A DNA stretch of 32,777 nt, taken from Betaproteobacteria bacterium CG2_30_68_42. Lineage in GTDB: Bacteria; Pseudomonadota; Gammaproteobacteria; Burkholderiales; Rhodocyclaceae. The position numbers and the translations under genes are program-made. Where the stretch lies: the NCBI GenBank assembly GCA_001872285.1, contig MNXU01000037.1, positions 1-32,777 on the forward strand, read 5' to 3'. Shown here one piece after another: positions 22,319 to 32,602 of the stretch; the first letter of the stretch is position 1, and every line of letters starts with the position of its first letter. Under the pieces are notes generated by a model that had not been told where the DNA came from, ran no database searches, and saw nothing but the letters and a program-made list of their open reading frames with translations.

Positions 22319-22848
22319 AGGCCGCGCATACTAACGCGGCGGGCCCGAAAAACCCAAACTGACCGGCCCGCCTGCGCGGCCCGCGCCGCGCCAGACTAGC
22401 GGGAACGCGGGGTCGTGGTCTGCGTGCGCTGCTCGCGCGGAACTTCGCGAGCTTCGGAGCCGGCCTCCTGGCGCAGATCGGGCGGCGCATCCGCCGGTCT
22501 GGGAGTGACGGCCTTTCGCCTGAGCGGGCGTTGCATTCTCAGATACCGCATGATCTCGATCTCCGCAAACCGGGCCACTGCCGGCCCGCATGTCCTTTTG
22601 AGGGCCACCGCGGCGAAAGAGTTCATGCGCCCCGTGCGAGATCGCAGGCGGACATGCGGCGCACTGCCTTGCGGTTGCACGTTCGGCGCAATGCCCTGCG
22701 GTTATTGGGTCCTACGGCGATGTCGGCCTCGGCGCTCGGCGCAACAAGCGAAGCGCATTGCACGGGCTGACCGTTGCACGGGCGCGGATGACAAGCGGGA
22801 AGGCTTTGGTTATGCTGGACGCCGATTCCATCTTCCGCCCGCGAGCGC
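22319..22848. other. 530-bp intergenic region between the EamA gene and rapZ
   Basis: Holds one weak minus-strand small frame (22396-22626, separate entry) and an imperfect 21-bp direct repeat, 22657-22677 and 22684-22704 (18 of 21 identical, 27-bp period), followed by two TTGCACGGGC copies at about 22758 and 22775. No RNA gene or terminator was recognised. A rapZ promoter must lie here but I cannot pick it out. Confidence 0.6.
22396..22626 (-). CDS. Possible small hypothetical protein (76 aa)
   Basis: Frame MNSFAAVALKRTCGPAVARF followed by AEIEIMRYLRMQRPLRRK and a polar tail (PREQRTQTTTPRSR). Divergent from rapZ, upstream of the EamA gene on the same strand. The start of the protein looks like real coding (helical, balanced), the tail is low-complexity. 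I do not recognise it; it could be a chance frame. Confidence 0.35.
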   Translation of the reverse strand: MNSFAAVALKRTCGPAVARFAEIEIMRYLRMQRPLRRKAVTPRPADAPPDLRQEAGSEAREVPREQRTQTTTPRSR

Positions 22849-23688
22849 ATGCAACTCGTCCTCATCAGCGGACTGTCCGGCTCCGGGAAGAGCGTGGCGC
22901 TCAACGTGCTGGAGGACGCCGGCTTCTTCTGCGTCGACAATCTCCCGGCTACGCTCCTGCCGCAGCTCGTCCGGCACCTGCGCGGTGCGGGCTACGAGCG
23001 CGCCGCGGTCGCGGTCGATGTGCGCTCGGGGGCGAGCATCGCGGCGCTGCCGGAGCAGGTTCGCGAGCTGAAATCCGGTGGCATCGACCTGCGCTTCATC
23101 TTCCTCGATGCGCGCGACGACACGCTGATCGCGCGATTCTCGGAGACGCGCCGCGCGCACCCGCTTGCGCGCCGCGACGTCACGCTGGCGGAAGCGATCC
23201 AGCGCGAGCGCGATGCGCTCGCCGAGGTCGCCGAGATCGGCCACCGCATCGACACCAGCGATCTTCAGGCCAACGCGCTGCGCGCCTGGGTCCGGAAATT
23301 CGTCGAGTCGGTGAGCCAGGAAGGGATCACACTGCTGTTCGAGTCCTTCGGTTTCAAGAACGGCATCCCGCTGGATGCGGATTTCGTGTTCGACGTGCGC
23401 TGCCTGCCCAACCCCCACTACGATCCGCAGTTGCGCCCGCTCACCGGACGCGACGATGCGGTCGTCGCCTTTCTCGATGCGCAGTACGAAGTCCAGCGCA
23501 TGCGCGAGGACATCCACCGCTTCGTCTACGAATGGCTGCCGTGCTTCATCCGCGACAACCGCAGTTATCTGACGGTCGCGATCGGCTGCACCGGCGGGCA
23601 GCACCGCTCGGTGTACTTCGCCGAATGGCTCGCCGAGCGTTTCCGCCACTCGACGCACGTGATCGTCCGTCACAGGGCGCTCGCTTGA
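22849..23688 (+). CDS. rapZ: RapZ/YvcJ-family nucleotide-binding protein
   Basis: P-loop protein, 279 residues, typical family length. In E. coli RapZ is an RNA-binding adaptor controlling GlmS through GlmZ decay. Walker A GLSGSGKS (8-15) and DNLP near residue 40 are typical; the family blocks [25 protein letters not shown] and HPLA follow, with the C-terminal domain [33 protein letters not shown] and [15 protein letters not shown]. The hprK and PTS genes usual beside it in proteobacteria are not in this window; a NusG-domain-II gene follows with overlapping start (TTGA). Confidence 0.95.
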   Translation: MQLVLISGLSGSGKSVALNVLEDAGFFCVDNLPATLLPQLVRHLRGAGYERAAVAVDVRSGASIAALPEQVRELKSGGIDLRFIFLDARDDTLIARFSETRRAHPLARRDVTLAEAIQRERDALAEVAEIGHRIDTSDLQANALRAWVRKFVESVSQEGITLLFESFGFKNGIPLDADFVFDVRCLPNPHYDPQLRPLTGRDDAVVAFLDAQYEVQRMREDIHRFVYEWLPCFIRDNRSYLTVAIGCTGGQHRSVYFAEWLAERFRHSTHVIVRHRALA

Positions 23689-24110
23689 CCCGCGCGAAGG
23701 CAGGCGCGCCGCGGGACGCCGGGAAGCGCACTGGGCTGCGCGCGTGGCTGCCTCTGCTGCGCCCCGGCGACTGGCTCACCGTCGGCTCCGCAGCCGCCGG
23801 CGTAGCGCTCCTGTGGCTCGCGCTCGGGTCTTCGGGCCCGGCGCAGCGTGCCCAGATCCGCGCGGGCGGCAGGCTGGTTGCGGAGCTGCCGCTCACGATC
23901 CGCAAGACGGTCGAAGTCGCAGGGCCGCTCGGCCTCACGCGGATCGAGGTCGAAACGGGCCGCGCGCGCGTCGCCTCCGATCCCGGACCGCGCCAGTACT
24001 GCGTGCGGCAGGGCTGGCTCGACCGTCCAAACGCGATCGCGATCTGCGCACCGAACGAGGTCAGCCTGACGCTCGCCGGAACTTCCGTCCATGACACGGT
24101 CAACTATTGA
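23685..24110 (+). CDS. NusG domain II-containing membrane-anchored protein
   Basis: 141 residues from the TTG overlapping the rapZ stop; no ATG or GTG is in frame nearby. One membrane helix (WLTVGSAAAGVALLWLALG, about residues 30-48) is followed by a small beta domain: RAGGRLVAELPLTIRKTVEV, then RIEVETGRARVASDPGPRQY, CVRQGWL and AIAICAPNEVSLTLAG, typical of NusG domain II proteins. Those are often paired with Gx transporters and flavin-transfer genes. The next gene overlaps by 20 bp, supporting co-translation. Confidence 0.85.
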   Translation: MTRAKAGAPRDAGKRTGLRAWLPLLRPGDWLTVGSAAAGVALLWLALGSSGPAQRAQIRAGGRLVAELPLTIRKTVEVAGPLGLTRIEVETGRARVASDPGPRQYCVRQGWLDRPNAIAICAPNEVSLTLAGTSVHDTVNY

Positions 24111-24630
24111 ACTGATCGCGACCGAGCAGGACCAGCGCATCGCACGCTACGCCGCGGCGGCGATCGCGCTCGGTGTCGCCGAGGCTGCGATTCCCTCTCC
24201 GCTGCCGGGCATCAAGCCGGGACTCGCGAACATCGTGACGCTGGTGGTGCTGGCGCGGCACGGCTGGCGCGAGGCGGCCTGGGTGACCGGCCTGCGAGTG
24301 CTGGCCGGAAGCCTGCTGCTCGGCCAGTTCCTCGCTCCCGGCTTCTTCCTGAGCCTCGCCGGGGCGCTGGCGAGCCTCGCCGCGCTCGCCGCCTGCGTGC
24401 GGCTGCCCTCGCGCTGGTTCGGGCCGGTGAGCATGAGCGTCATCGCAGCCTTCGCGCATGTCGGCGGCCAGCTCGTGCTGGCACGCCTGTGGCTGGTGCC
24501 GCACGATGCCGTGTTCCTGCTCTCGCCGCTGTTCGCGACCGCGGCACTGCTGTTCGGCGTCGTCAATGGGCTTGCCGCGGCACGCTTCCTGGAAGGCGAC
24601 GCGGCCGGCGAGGTGCGGCACCCGAGCTGA
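24091..24630 (+). CDS. Gx transporter family membrane protein
   Basis: 179 residues, five or six hydrophobic segments. The start AAAAIALGVAEAAIPSPLPG and IKPGLANIVTLVVLARHGWR are characteristic of the Gx transporter / heptaprenyl-diphosphate-synthase component I family (older names refer to prenyl synthesis, but the protein is an S-component-like transporter). Overlaps the NusG-domain-II gene by 20 bp and runs into the 3' end of mutY by 68 bp (convergent). Substrate unknown. Confidence 0.88.
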   Translation: MTRSTIELIATEQDQRIARYAAAAIALGVAEAAIPSPLPGIKPGLANIVTLVVLARHGWREAAWVTGLRVLAGSLLLGQFLAPGFFLSLAGALASLAALAACVRLPSRWFGPVSMSVIAAFAHVGGQLVLARLWLVPHDAVFLLSPLFATAALLFGVVNGLAAARFLEGDAAGEVRHPS

Positions 24631-25672
24631 GGCCCGGCAGGGTCTCGAGCAGCCGGCGGACCGGAGCGGGCAACGCCGCCGCGGCGAGTTCGCCCCGCGA
24701 CAACCACACGCAGCCGTCCTGCGCGCAACGCATTCCGCGCGTCCGGACCAGGCACAGCAGCGGCTCGATCACCAGACGGAAATGGGTGAAGCCGTGGCGG
24801 ATCGCGGGAAGTCTCTCCAGCTCGCCGAGCTCGCAGCCGAGCCGCTCGACGCAGAACGCTTCCGGACTGCCGTCCTCGGGAAGCTCCGGCAGGCTCAGCA
24901 GCCCGCCCCAGATGCCGGCCGGCGGCCGGCGCTCGAGCAGCACGCGGCCGTGATCGAGCAGCACCAGCATCCTCGACGTGCGCTCCGGAAGCCTGGCCGC
25001 CGGGCGCGGCGCTGGCAGCTCGTGAGTGCGCCGCTCGATGGCCGCGGCGCAACCGGAGACCAGCGGACAGCGCCCGCAGGCCGGACGCGCGCGCGTGCAT
25101 ACGGTGGCGCCCAGATCCATCAGCGCCTGGGTGTAGACGCGGATCCCGCGCGCCGGCACCAGCCGTTCGGCGAGACTCCAGAGCCGCCGCTCCACGTCGG
25201 GCCGGCCCGGAAAGCCCTCGACGCCGAAGGCGCGGCACAGCACGCGCCTGACGTTGCCATCGAGGATGGCGACACGGCTGCCGAAGGCGAAGGCGGCGAT
25301 CGCCGCCGCGCTCGAGCGCCCCAGGCCCGGCAGCGCCGCGATGCTCCCGGCATCCCGTGGAAAACGCCCGCCGTGCTGCTCGACGATGCGGCGGGCGGCC
25401 TCGTGCAGGTTGCGCGCACGCGCGTAATAGCCGAGCCCGCTCCACAGGCCCAGCACTTTGTCGAGCGGTGCCTGCGCGAGCGATGCCAAGTCGGGGAAAC
25501 GCGACAGGAACCGCCGGTAAAAGGGGATCACCGCATCGACGCGGGTCTGCTGCAGCATGACCTCCGCCACCCAGATCCGGTAGGGATCGCGCGTGCCCTG
25601 CCAGGGCAGATCGTGGCGACCGGCGGCCCGCTGCCAGCGGACGAGCCTGCGCGCGAAGTCATCCACGGCCAT
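24563..25672 (-). CDS. mutY: A/G-specific adenine glycosylase MutY
   Basis: Removes adenine mispaired with 8-oxoguanine in base-excision repair. 369 residues. Starting at ATG 25672 places the catalytic residues exactly as in E. coli: Glu37 (VAEVMLQQT) and Asp138 (ILDGNVRRV), with the helix-hairpin-helix LPGLGRSSA between and the [4Fe-4S] cysteines 192/199/202/208. The C-terminal NUDIX-like 8-oxoG-recognition domain follows (MLVLLDHGRVLLERRP, AIRHGFTHFRL). An upstream in-frame extension (to 25807) is rejected because this numbering fits. Its 3' end overlaps the convergent Gx gene by 68 bp. Confidence 0.96.
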   Translation of the reverse strand: MAVDDFARRLVRWQRAAGRHDLPWQGTRDPYRIWVAEVMLQQTRVDAVIPFYRRFLSRFPDLASLAQAPLDKVLGLWSGLGYYARARNLHEAARRIVEQHGGRFPRDAGSIAALPGLGRSSAAAIAAFAFGSRVAILDGNVRRVLCRAFGVEGFPGRPDVERRLWSLAERLVPARGIRVYTQALMDLGATVCTRARPACGRCPLVSGCAAAIERRTHELPAPRPAARLPERTSRMLVLLDHGRVLLERRPPAGIWGGLLSLPELPEDGSPEAFCVERLGCELGELERLPAIRHGFTHFRLVIEPLLCLVRTRGMRCAQDGCVWLSRGELAAAALPAPVRRLLETLPGLSSGAAPRRPRRLPGSVPRQAH

Positions 25673-25745
25673 CGCCGGTGCCTGCCCGGCGGCCCACGGC
25701 GCTATACTCGATCGGACGTGAGGCGGCGACAGGGAGGAGGCGGCA

Positions 25746-26162
25746 TTGGCGGATTTCGATGGGCAATCGGGAAACCAGTTGCCCGAGCAGGGGCTGGTGG
25801 CGCTCACCCACGCGATCTACGCCCTGCATGCGCTCACGGTGATCGCCGGCCTGATGACCTCGGCACTGATCGTCACCGCCTTTCTGACCGGCTGGCCCTC
25901 GATCCTCGCAGTGATCCTGAATTACCTCAAGGCATCCGAGGCGCGCGGGACGTACCTCGAATCGCATTTCCGCTGGCAGATACGCACGTTCTGGTTTGCG
26001 CTGCTCTGGGTCGCCGTCGCCGGCCTGCTCGCGGTCACCATCGTCGGGCTGCCGCTCGCCTGGGCGGTGGCGGCGATCGCCGGGCTGTGGGTGCTCTACC
26101 GGGTCACGCGCGGCTGGCTGCGACTCTCCGGCGCCCGTCAGGCACCGATCGCGGCTCAGTGA
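25746..26162 (+). CDS. Small membrane protein, DUF4870-like
   Basis: 138 residues with three hydrophobic segments (ALHALTVIAGLMTSALIVTA, FWFALLWVAVAGLLAVTIVG, WAVAAIAGLWVLYR). The pattern around YLESHFRWQIRTFW is typical of DUF4870/Tic20-like small membrane proteins. It starts at TTG 25746, with AGGAGG (25735-25740) five bases upstream; no ATG is in frame. TATACT at 25703-25708 may be its -10. Function unknown. Its last 7 bp overlap the convergent anti-sigma gene. Confidence 0.85.
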   Translation: MADFDGQSGNQLPEQGLVALTHAIYALHALTVIAGLMTSALIVTAFLTGWPSILAVILNYLKASEARGTYLESHFRWQIRTFWFALLWVAVAGLLAVTIVGLPLAWAVAAIAGLWVLYRVTRGWLRLSGARQAPIAAQ

Positions 26163-26350
26163 TCGCCGTGGCCGCCGATGCGCTCGGCGAGCGTGCGCAT
26201 CGCCTCGCGCAGGAAGATCATCTGCTTCTGGAACGCGCTGCATCCCGAGCACATCAGCAAATGAACGCGGATGCGCATGCGCTCGCTCCAGGTGAGCTCG
26301 CGGTCCAGCCCTTCCGAGATCATGCCGGTGATCTTCCTGCAGTCGTCCAT
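26156..26350 (-). CDS. Small zinc-finger anti-sigma factor (zf-HC2 type)
   Basis: 64 residues. The HLLMCSGC segment is the His-x3-Cys-x2-Cys zinc signature, preceded by the helix SERMRIRVHLLM. A membrane segment is absent, so it is a soluble ZAS-like protein that would hold the upstream sigma factor. I choose the second of two adjacent ATGs (26350) because the AGGGGA site is then at a usable distance. 23 bp after the sigma gene. Confidence 0.85.
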   Translation of the reverse strand: MDDCRKITGMISEGLDRELTWSERMRIRVHLLMCSGCSAFQKQMIFLREAMRTLAERIGGHGDH

Positions 26351-26373
26351 CATCTCCCCTGTATGGGTCTTGC

Positions 26374-26970
26374 TCAGCCGCGCCCCGTCCCGGCGAACCA
26401 CTTCGCCTCCAGACAGATGCGCAACTGCGCGCGGGCGCGAAAAAGCATGACCGAGCAATTGGTCGCGGTGATCTCCAGGCCATTACAGATGCTTTCGATG
26501 GACTCCCCCATCACCTCGCGCAGGTAGAAAGCCTCGGCGATGCGTCCGGGCAGGCGTTGCATGCACAGCTCCATGACCTCCCAGAACTGGCGGTCCTCGA
26601 GCGCGGCGCGCGGGTCGCCCCAGCGCTGCGGCCGCGCGTTCTCGCCCCAGTGCCCGTTGCGGGCGAACAGGGCGTCGAGGGCTTCGTCCGCGGTCTCGCC
26701 GTCCAGCGTCTCGATCTGGACCTCGTTCGCACGCGCGCGGGCGCGCAACTGATCGGCGATCTTGTTGCGCAGGATCGCCACCAGCCAGGTGCGCAGCGAA
26801 GAGCGCCCGGCGTAGCTGCCGAAGTTCTGGACGGCCGCGATGAGCGTCTCCTGCACCGCGTCCTCGGCCAGCTCCGCATCGCGCAGCCGCGCGAGCGCGT
26901 AGTAGCGCAGGTACTTGCGCTCCTGCTTCAGGGTCTGCTCGTCGAGCCTGGCGTCCATAAACGGGGCCAT
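26374..26970 (-). CDS. ECF-type RNA polymerase sigma factor
   Basis: 198 residues with region 2 (YYALARLRDAELAEDAVQET, the helical core binding, then FGSYAGRSSLRTWLVAILRN) and region 4 (LPGRIAEAFYLREVMGESIE, LEITATNCSVMLFRARAQLR). The loop between the regions (about 80-120) is longer than usual. Co-transcribed with a small zinc anti-sigma, suggesting control by redox or metal stress. ATG 26970 is given; ATG 26958 is also possible. No target promoter can be named. Confidence 0.9.
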   Translation of the reverse strand: MAPFMDARLDEQTLKQERKYLRYYALARLRDAELAEDAVQETLIAAVQNFGSYAGRSSLRTWLVAILRNKIADQLRARARANEVQIETLDGETADEALDALFARNGHWGENARPQRWGDPRAALEDRQFWEVMELCMQRLPGRIAEAFYLREVMGESIESICNGLEITATNCSVMLFRARAQLRICLEAKWFAGTGRG

Positions 26971-26996
26971 GCCGCGGCCCGAAACCTCGAAAAGTC

Positions 26997-27070
26997 TGGA
27001 GCGGGTGAAGGGAATCGAACCCTCGTATGCAGCTTGGGAAGCTGCCGTTCTGCCATTGAACTACACCCGC
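26997..27070 (-). tRNA. tRNA-Gly (anticodon CCC)
   Basis: 74 nt with encoded CCA. Acceptor GCGGGTG/CACCCGC with T discriminator; D-arm AGTTCAATGGCAGAA; anticodon stem GCAGC/GCTGC with loop TTCCCAA, anticodon CCC reading GGG; T-arm GTTCGATTC. A minus-strand TAGAAT (27082-27087) is a plausible -10. It lies 36 bp after the topB stop. Confidence 0.95.
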
Positions 27071-27106
27071 GCGCGCTGCGGATTCTACCGAAGGCGCGGA
27101 AGAACT

Positions 27107-29659
<2,553 letters not shown>

Positions 29660-29676
29660 GGGTCGGGGTCCGGAAT

Positions 29677-29714
29677 GCTCGCGATTCGCCGCCGGGCCGC
29701 TGCGAATCGCGAGC
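29677..29714. other. Perfect 12-bp inverted repeat between dprA and topB
   Basis: GCTCGCGATTCG (29677-29688) and CGAATCGCGAGC (29703-29714) around a 14-nt loop. A second hairpin GCGGCT-GGCA-AGCCGC lies at 29739-29754. Neither is followed by a U-run on either strand, so I do not call a terminator. The 111 bp between the genes contain no frame. Confidence 0.6.
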
Positions 29715-29770
29715 GCGGCATGCTAGAGCACAAGGCATGCGGCTGGCAAGCCGCGCCCTCCGACAGGCTG

Positions 29771-30838
29771 CTAGCGCAGTCGCTGGTAGCGCCCGCCCGG
29801 CAGGCTCGCCACGCGTCCCGCCAGCTCCAGTTCCAGCAGCCGTGCCGAGAGCTGCTCGGGCGGCAGCCCCGCGCGTGCGGCCAGCGTGTCGGCATCGCAA
29901 GGATCGAAGCCCAGCGCCGCGAGCAGCGGATCCCCGGCGTCCTCGCCCTCGGGCGGCACGGGGGCGGCGGCGGGTGCGAGGCGCAGCTCTTCCAGGATGT
30001 CGTTCACCGCCTCGACGAGTTTCGCCCCCTGCTTGATCAGCCGGTGGCATCCCTTCGAGTGCGGCGAGTGGATCGAGCCGGGCATGGCGAACACCTCGCG
30101 GCCCTGTTCGCCGGCCAGCCGAGCGGTGATGAGCGAACCGCTCTCCAGCGCCGCCTCGACCACCAGCACCCCGCGCGCGAGCCCCGAGAGGATCCGGTTG
30201 CGGCGCGGGAAGTTCGCCGGCCGCACCGCGGTTCCGAGCGGGAACTCGCTCAGGATCAGGCCCTCCGCGGCGATGCGGTGCGCGAGCGCGCGGTTCGCGG
30301 CCGGATAGACGCGGTCGATCCCCGTGCCCATCACCGCGATCGTGGAGCCGGCTTGCCCGAGCGCGCCGCGGTGCGCGGCGGAATCGATGCCCAGCGCGAG
30401 ACCGCTCACCACGGTGAGTCCCGCAGCCGAGAGTGCGCGCGCGAAGCGCTCCGCATTCTCGATGCCGCCGGGCGTCGCGCTGCGCGAGCCGACCACCGCC
30501 AGCGCCGGGCGCGTAAGCAGCTCGCTGCGCCCGCTCGCGTAGAGCAGCGTGGGTGGATCCGGGATCTCGAGCAGCGCGGCAGGATACTCGGCGTCGCCGA
30601 GGCAGACGAGCCGGTTGCCCGGCTGCTCGCCCCAGGCGAGCGCAGCCTCGATTCTCTCGCGCGCATCGTGCGAGAGGATCGTCACGGCCAGCGCGCGCGC
30701 CACCACGCGGCCGAGCGCCGCGGCCGATGCGGCATAGATGTTCGCGGGCGGCCCGAAGGCCTTGAGCAGGGCCCGCTGGCCTTCTGCGCCCAGACCGGGC
30801 GTGAGCGTCAGCCGCAGCCAGAGCGCACGATCATCCAC
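29771..30838 (-). CDS. dprA: DNA-protecting protein DprA
   Basis: Binds incoming single-stranded DNA and loads RecA in transformation. 355 residues from GTG 30838 ((M)DDRALWLRLTLTPGLG). An N-terminal SAM-like segment (LTPGLGAEGQRALLKAFG) precedes the Rossmann-type domain (PALAVVGSRSATPGG, VVSGLALGIDSAAHRGAL, MGTGIDRVYPAAN, EFPLGTAVRPANFPRRNRIL, ESGSLITARLAGEQGREVFA). The C-terminal winged helix ends GGRYQRLR. A TTG at 30859 lies inside the upstream inverted repeat and is less likely as start. Confidence 0.94.
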   Translation of the reverse strand: MDDRALWLRLTLTPGLGAEGQRALLKAFGPPANIYAASAAALGRVVARALAVTILSHDARERIEAALAWGEQPGNRLVCLGDAEYPAALLEIPDPPTLLYASGRSELLTRPALAVVGSRSATPGGIENAERFARALSAAGLTVVSGLALGIDSAAHRGALGQAGSTIAVMGTGIDRVYPAANRALAHRIAAEGLILSEFPLGTAVRPANFPRRNRILSGLARGVLVVEAALESGSLITARLAGEQGREVFAMPGSIHSPHSKGCHRLIKQGAKLVEAVNDILEELRLAPAAAPVPPEGEDAGDPLLAALGFDPCDADTLAARAGLPPEQLSARLLELELAGRVASLPGGRYQRLR

Positions 30839-30846
30839 GACGTCAG

Positions 30847-30910
30847 TTCGAAGTTCCAAGTTCCAGGTTCCAAGTGGCGCGCGAGCAACCTGGAACTTGA
30901 AACCTGAAAC
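30847..30910. repeat. Second copy of the GTTCCAGG inverted-repeat family
   Basis: CAAGTTCCAGGTT (30857-30869) and AACCTGGAACTTG (30887-30899) form a perfect 13-bp inverted repeat with a 17-nt loop, with further AAGTTCC/GAAACCTG units outside it. It fills the space between the LysM and dprA genes and belongs to the family at 4661-4827. Confidence 0.7.
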
Positions 30911-31939
30911 TCAGGGCTGGGTGACGGTGTCGCCCGGCTGGACCGGCCGCGACGCGTTCATGACGAGCGCGTAGGACAGGCGCTCGAAGGTGCGGAACAC
31001 GAACACCAGTCCATAGCGCTCGCGCGGCAGGCGATGCACTTCATTGCCCTCTTCCGCCTTGTAGGTCACGTCCTGCGCGCTCCGGTGCAGCGCGAGCACG
31101 TGCCCGATCTCCATGCCGTCGCGGCGGCCGAGGTTGACGGTGACGACATAGCTGCGGCCGGTCTCGCCGACATTGACACCGGCATAGATGGCGACGATCC
31201 GCCCGCTCACCGCCTTGTCCGGCGCATGGGGCGCGTAGGTCGGGAGCTGCGGCCGGGTGAGGGGAACGAGGCGATCGCCAGCGCCGATCTCCTGGCGGGC
31301 CGAGGTGATCTCCACGGTCGCCGGGTCGCCCGGGCGAACCACGCGCGCGGTACCGAGGAAGAACGCTTCATGGCCGAGGATCTCGCCGGTGACCGGATCG
31401 GCGAGCGGTTTCGCCGGGCGATAGACCTGCCATTGCTGCGCTTGCTGCCTGATCCCGCTGACATAGGCCACGTTGCCCTCGCCCAGATAGAGCCGGCCTT
31501 CCTGCGTCGCGACGATCTTCGGAGCGCTGTCCAGCCCGCCGGCTTCGACGACCAGCGGTTGCGTCAGGAACGGTTCGATCGCCTGCGGCGGAATGCTTGG
31601 AACCGGCTCCACGCTGGGTTCCGAATAGACTTTCGGCTCCAGCCTGAGTGGCTCGCCGAGCCTCAGGCGCGGCTCCCCGCCGCTCGCATCGAGGATCACG
31701 ACCTGCCCGGGATAGATGCGGTGCGGATTGCGGATCTCGCTGCGATTGAGCCGCCAGATCTCCGGCCAGCGCCAGGGCTGCTGCATGAACTTTCCGGCGA
31801 TGCCCCAGAGCGTGTCGCCGCGCTGGACCGTGTAGCGATCCGGCGCCTGCGGGGCGAGCTGGATCGGGTCGGCCGCCTGCACGACGGCGCAGGCGCTTGA
31901 GAAACCCAGGATCAGCGCAGATATAATGCGGGCGATCAT
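30911..31939 (-). CDS. LysM-domain exported protein
   Basis: 342 residues. Signal peptide MIARIISALILGFSSACAVVQA. The LysM domain (about 35-85) reads YTVQRGDTLWGIAGKFMQQP then WPEIWRLNRSEIRNPHRIYP and GQVVIL, for peptidoglycan binding. The rest is a conserved region of unknown function with NLGRRDGMEIGHVLALHRS near the end. AGAGGA lies before the ATG at 31939. In betaproteobacteria this gene is regularly upstream of dprA and divergent to def-fmt, as here. Confidence 0.93.
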   Translation of the reverse strand: MIARIISALILGFSSACAVVQAADPIQLAPQAPDRYTVQRGDTLWGIAGKFMQQPWRWPEIWRLNRSEIRNPHRIYPGQVVILDASGGEPRLRLGEPLRLEPKVYSEPSVEPVPSIPPQAIEPFLTQPLVVEAGGLDSAPKIVATQEGRLYLGEGNVAYVSGIRQQAQQWQVYRPAKPLADPVTGEILGHEAFFLGTARVVRPGDPATVEITSARQEIGAGDRLVPLTRPQLPTYAPHAPDKAVSGRIVAIYAGVNVGETGRSYVVTVNLGRRDGMEIGHVLALHRSAQDVTYKAEEGNEVHRLPRERYGLVFVFRTFERLSYALVMNASRPVQPGDTVTQP

Positions 31940-32021
31940 TTGGTCCTCTCCAGCGTTTTCTCGACAGTGATCCTGCCCCGGTCAAGCGTGCGCGGGAATT
32001 CGGGGCACGAGGTTCGGTCGA

Positions 32022-32030
32022 AGTGTAGCA
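32022..32030 (-). promoter_or_regulatory. Extended -10 candidate upstream of the LysM gene
   Basis: Minus-strand TGCTACACT, about 85 bp before the LysM start, identical to the element before ubiK. A second possibility on the same strand is TTGCCG-17 bp-CACAAT at about 32056-32085. Confidence 0.4.
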
Positions 32031-32098
32031 CGCGCACCGCTACTTCTCGGAAACGCGTGAGATTGTGCCCGTAATTATCTAAATCGGCAAGATTTTTC

Positions 32099-32602
32099 AT
32101 GGCCCTGCTACCCATTCTGAGATATCCCGATCCGCGCCTGTACAAGAAGGCCGCGCCGATCGAGCGGGTCGACGAGGCCGTGCGCAGGCTCGCGGCCGAC
32201 ATGGCCGAGACCATGTATGCCGCGCCCGGCATCGGGCTCGCCGCGACCCAGGTGGATGTGCACATCCAGCTCGTCGTCATCGACGCCAGCGAGGACCGCA
32301 GCCACCTGCTCACGCTGATCAATCCCCGCATCCTGTCGGCCGAGGGCGAGCAGCTCGGAGAGGAAGGCTGCCTTTCGGTGCCCGGCATCTTCGACAAGGT
32401 GCCGCGTTTCGCCAAGGTGCGCGTCGAAGCGCTCGATACGAACGGCTGCCGCATCGAACTCGATGCCGAGAGCATGCTCGCGGTGTGCATCCAGCACGAG
32501 ATCGACCACCTCCAGGGCAAGGTCTTCGTCGATTACCTCTCCCGCCTCAAGCAGACCCGCATCCGCCTCAAGATGGCAAAACAGGCGCGTGTGACGGCGT
32601 GA
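32099..32602 (+). CDS. def: Peptide deformylase
   Basis: Removes the N-formyl group from nascent proteins. 167 residues. All three motifs are intact: GIGLAATQ (44-51), EGCLS (89-93, metal-ligand Cys91) and QHEIDH (132-137). Length and the start [14 protein letters not shown] are typical. In this lineage fmt should follow; the window ends in a tandem repeat before any fmt start is visible. The stop overlaps GTG 32599 by four bases (GTGA). Confidence 0.97.
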   Translation: MALLPILRYPDPRLYKKAAPIERVDEAVRRLAADMAETMYAAPGIGLAATQVDVHIQLVVIDASEDRSHLLTLINPRILSAEGEQLGEEGCLSVPGIFDKVPRFAKVRVEALDTNGCRIELDAESMLAVCIQHEIDHLQGKVFVDYLSRLKQTRIRLKMAKQARVTA

